Origin: JAIBJP01 sp035639875
GTDB taxonomy: Bacteria > Actinomycetota > Thermoleophilia > Gaiellales > Gaiellaceae
Direction of reading: 5' to 3'
Assembly: GCA_035639875.1 (NCBI GenBank)
Contig: DASQXE010000005.1
Span: 1-5,848, forward strand
DNA: 5,848 nt
The notes under the pieces are model-generated. The model did no database searches. It saw only the letters and a program-made list of their open reading frames with translations, and was not told the DNA's origin. This document shows, one piece after another, positions 5,251-5,848 of this stretch. The stretch's first letter is position 1. Every line of letters starts with the position of its first letter. The position numbers and the translations under genes were made by a program.

Positions 5251-5780
5251 GGCGCCTGCCGGAGCAAAGCGACAACCGCCGGCGCCCGCGCGGCACCACC
5301 GTTCACCTCGAGGTAACTGACGCGGTTTCCCTTGGTCACGACCCCGGCGAGCGTCGGTTCGGCTCGGTGGCAAGCGCACGACGCGGCGTCGACGAGATAG
5401 CCGCTCCGGCCTTTGCTCTCGAGCGTGCGCGCAGTCGTCCCCGGCCCGTAGACGTTGGTCAGATGCGAGCGGTAGAAGTCGACGTACTCGCGGGCCGCTT
5501 CCGCATCGTCGAACTCGAGCGTCCGCGAGACGACGCGGTCGAACCGTGACGACTCACCTTGGAAGACGCGCTCGCTTCCGCGCACGAACCCGCGAATCCG
5601 GCCTTCGAAATTGCTCTGCGTTGTGCCGAAATCGGCAAACAGACTCTCGAGCGTGACGGGCTCGGTGGTCGCGCTCAGACCGGGAACCGCGGACTTCGGC
5701 AGGACGGGCAGCGAGCTCGCGGCCCGCTCTCCGCAGCCGGCGAGCGCGAGGGCGGCAACGAGCGTCAGCGCCAAGCGCAC
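5247..5780 (-). CDS. Small lipoprotein of unrecognised family with a C-x-C-H motif
   Basis: The 177-residue protein has a short signal peptide ending in lipobox LALAGC (Cys16), so it should be anchored on the outer face of the membrane. The mature part has a variable proline/serine stretch (about 20-42) and then an alpha/beta-looking domain: GFVRGSERVFQG (64-75), VVSRTLEFDDAEAAREYVDFY (83-103), GRSGYLVD (124-131), CACH (135-138) and GNRVSYLEVNG (151-161). The phrase DDAEAAREYV is typical of small extracytoplasmic domains with a helix after a strand. I know no function. The start is GTG at 5780: an in-frame TAG stop lies four codons upstream, and TAGTGT on the minus strand (5787-5792), six bases before the GTG, fits a leaderless promoter. 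It converges on the HAAS gene with a four-base stop overlap and diverges from a gene beyond the window. Confidence 0.85.
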   Translation of the reverse strand: MRLALTLVAALALAGCGERAASSLPVLPKSAVPGLSATTEPVTLESLFADFGTTQSNFEGRIRGFVRGSERVFQGESSRFDRVVSRTLEFDDAEAAREYVDFYRSHLTNVYGPGTTARTLESKGRSGYLVDAASCACHRAEPTLAGVVTKGNRVSYLEVNGGAARAPAVVALLRQAP

Positions 5781-5786
5781 GCTATG

Positions 5787-5792
5787 ACACTA
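5787..5792 (-). promoter_or_regulatory. Candidate -10 element of the small lipoprotein gene
   Basis: TAGTGT on the minus strand fits the TANNNT pattern and ends six bases before the GTG start at 5780, the distance expected for a leaderless transcript. No good -35 is seen. A single loose hexamer is weak evidence. Confidence 0.35.
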
Positions 5793-5832
5793 GATTCGCG
5801 GGCCCGAGGGCGCTAGTCTCGTCCATCCCCGC

Positions 5833-5840
5833 GAGGAGGT
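5833..5840 (+). promoter_or_regulatory. Ribosome binding site of a gene starting just beyond the window
   Basis: GAGGAGGT is a near-perfect Shine-Dalgarno sequence eight bases from the window end. The window stops before any well-placed start codon; an ATG whose A is the last base shown would be ideally spaced. The 68 bases between the lipoprotein start and the window end therefore form a divergent promoter region in which I see no other clear element. Confidence 0.6.
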
Positions 5841-5848
5841 AGGACTGA

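Noticed and set aside
4510..5379. A 289-codon minus-strand open frame opposite the HAAS gene
   Set aside because: Its composition is highly charged and repetitive (Asp, Arg, Glu, Gly), as expected from the complement of a GC-rich gene. The plus strand has the HAAS motifs and membrane segments.

Overview
The window is a high-GC, gene-dense bacterial segment with four- to fourteen-base gene overlaps, actinobacterial-type lipoboxes and several start codons that look leaderless. Together with the gene types (PadR regulators, a HAAS-domain membrane protein, an ECF sigma factor with region 2 and region 4 only) this suggests an actinomycetote, perhaps a Thermoleophilia-like soil lineage. The taxonomic placement is inference from style and family resemblance, not from a marker gene.

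Left half (12-3027, all minus strand, transcribed right to left): a PadR-type regulator (2419-3027), a lipoprotein built of two tandem copies of an unrecognised domain (1151-2392), an ECF sigma factor (481-1098), and a small single-pass membrane protein that overlaps the sigma gene by 14 bases (12-494). The last pair has the layout of a sigma/anti-sigma couple, but the membrane protein has no recognisable zinc anti-sigma motif and instead has a four-cysteine outer domain.

Centre (3008-3874): a SAM-dependent methyltransferase diverges from the PadR gene. The 43-base gap between them, with its flanks, holds a consensus-like promoter (TTGACA-18-TATGAC) over which lie a perfect 17-bp palindrome and a degenerate second copy 20 bp away. 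This is a convincing PadR operator arrangement that could control both genes.

Right half (3871-5848): a small cupin (minus) diverges from a second PadR regulator (plus), which overlaps by ATGA a gene for a HAAS-domain membrane protein, its usual signalling partner. A second palindrome spans the PadR start codon. A short lipoprotein (minus, 5247-5780) converges on the HAAS gene. A strong Shine-Dalgarno sequence in the last bases announces another plus-strand gene just beyond the window.

Taken together, the window carries three separate regulatory modules (ECF sigma plus membrane partner, PadR plus methyltransferase, PadR plus HAAS plus cupin) interleaved with two unrecognised lipoproteins. 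The theme is sensing and response at the cell envelope, but no signal or substrate can be read from the sequence. No RNA gene, mobile element, CRISPR array or convincing terminator was seen, and no gene-free stretch exceeds about 70 bases.
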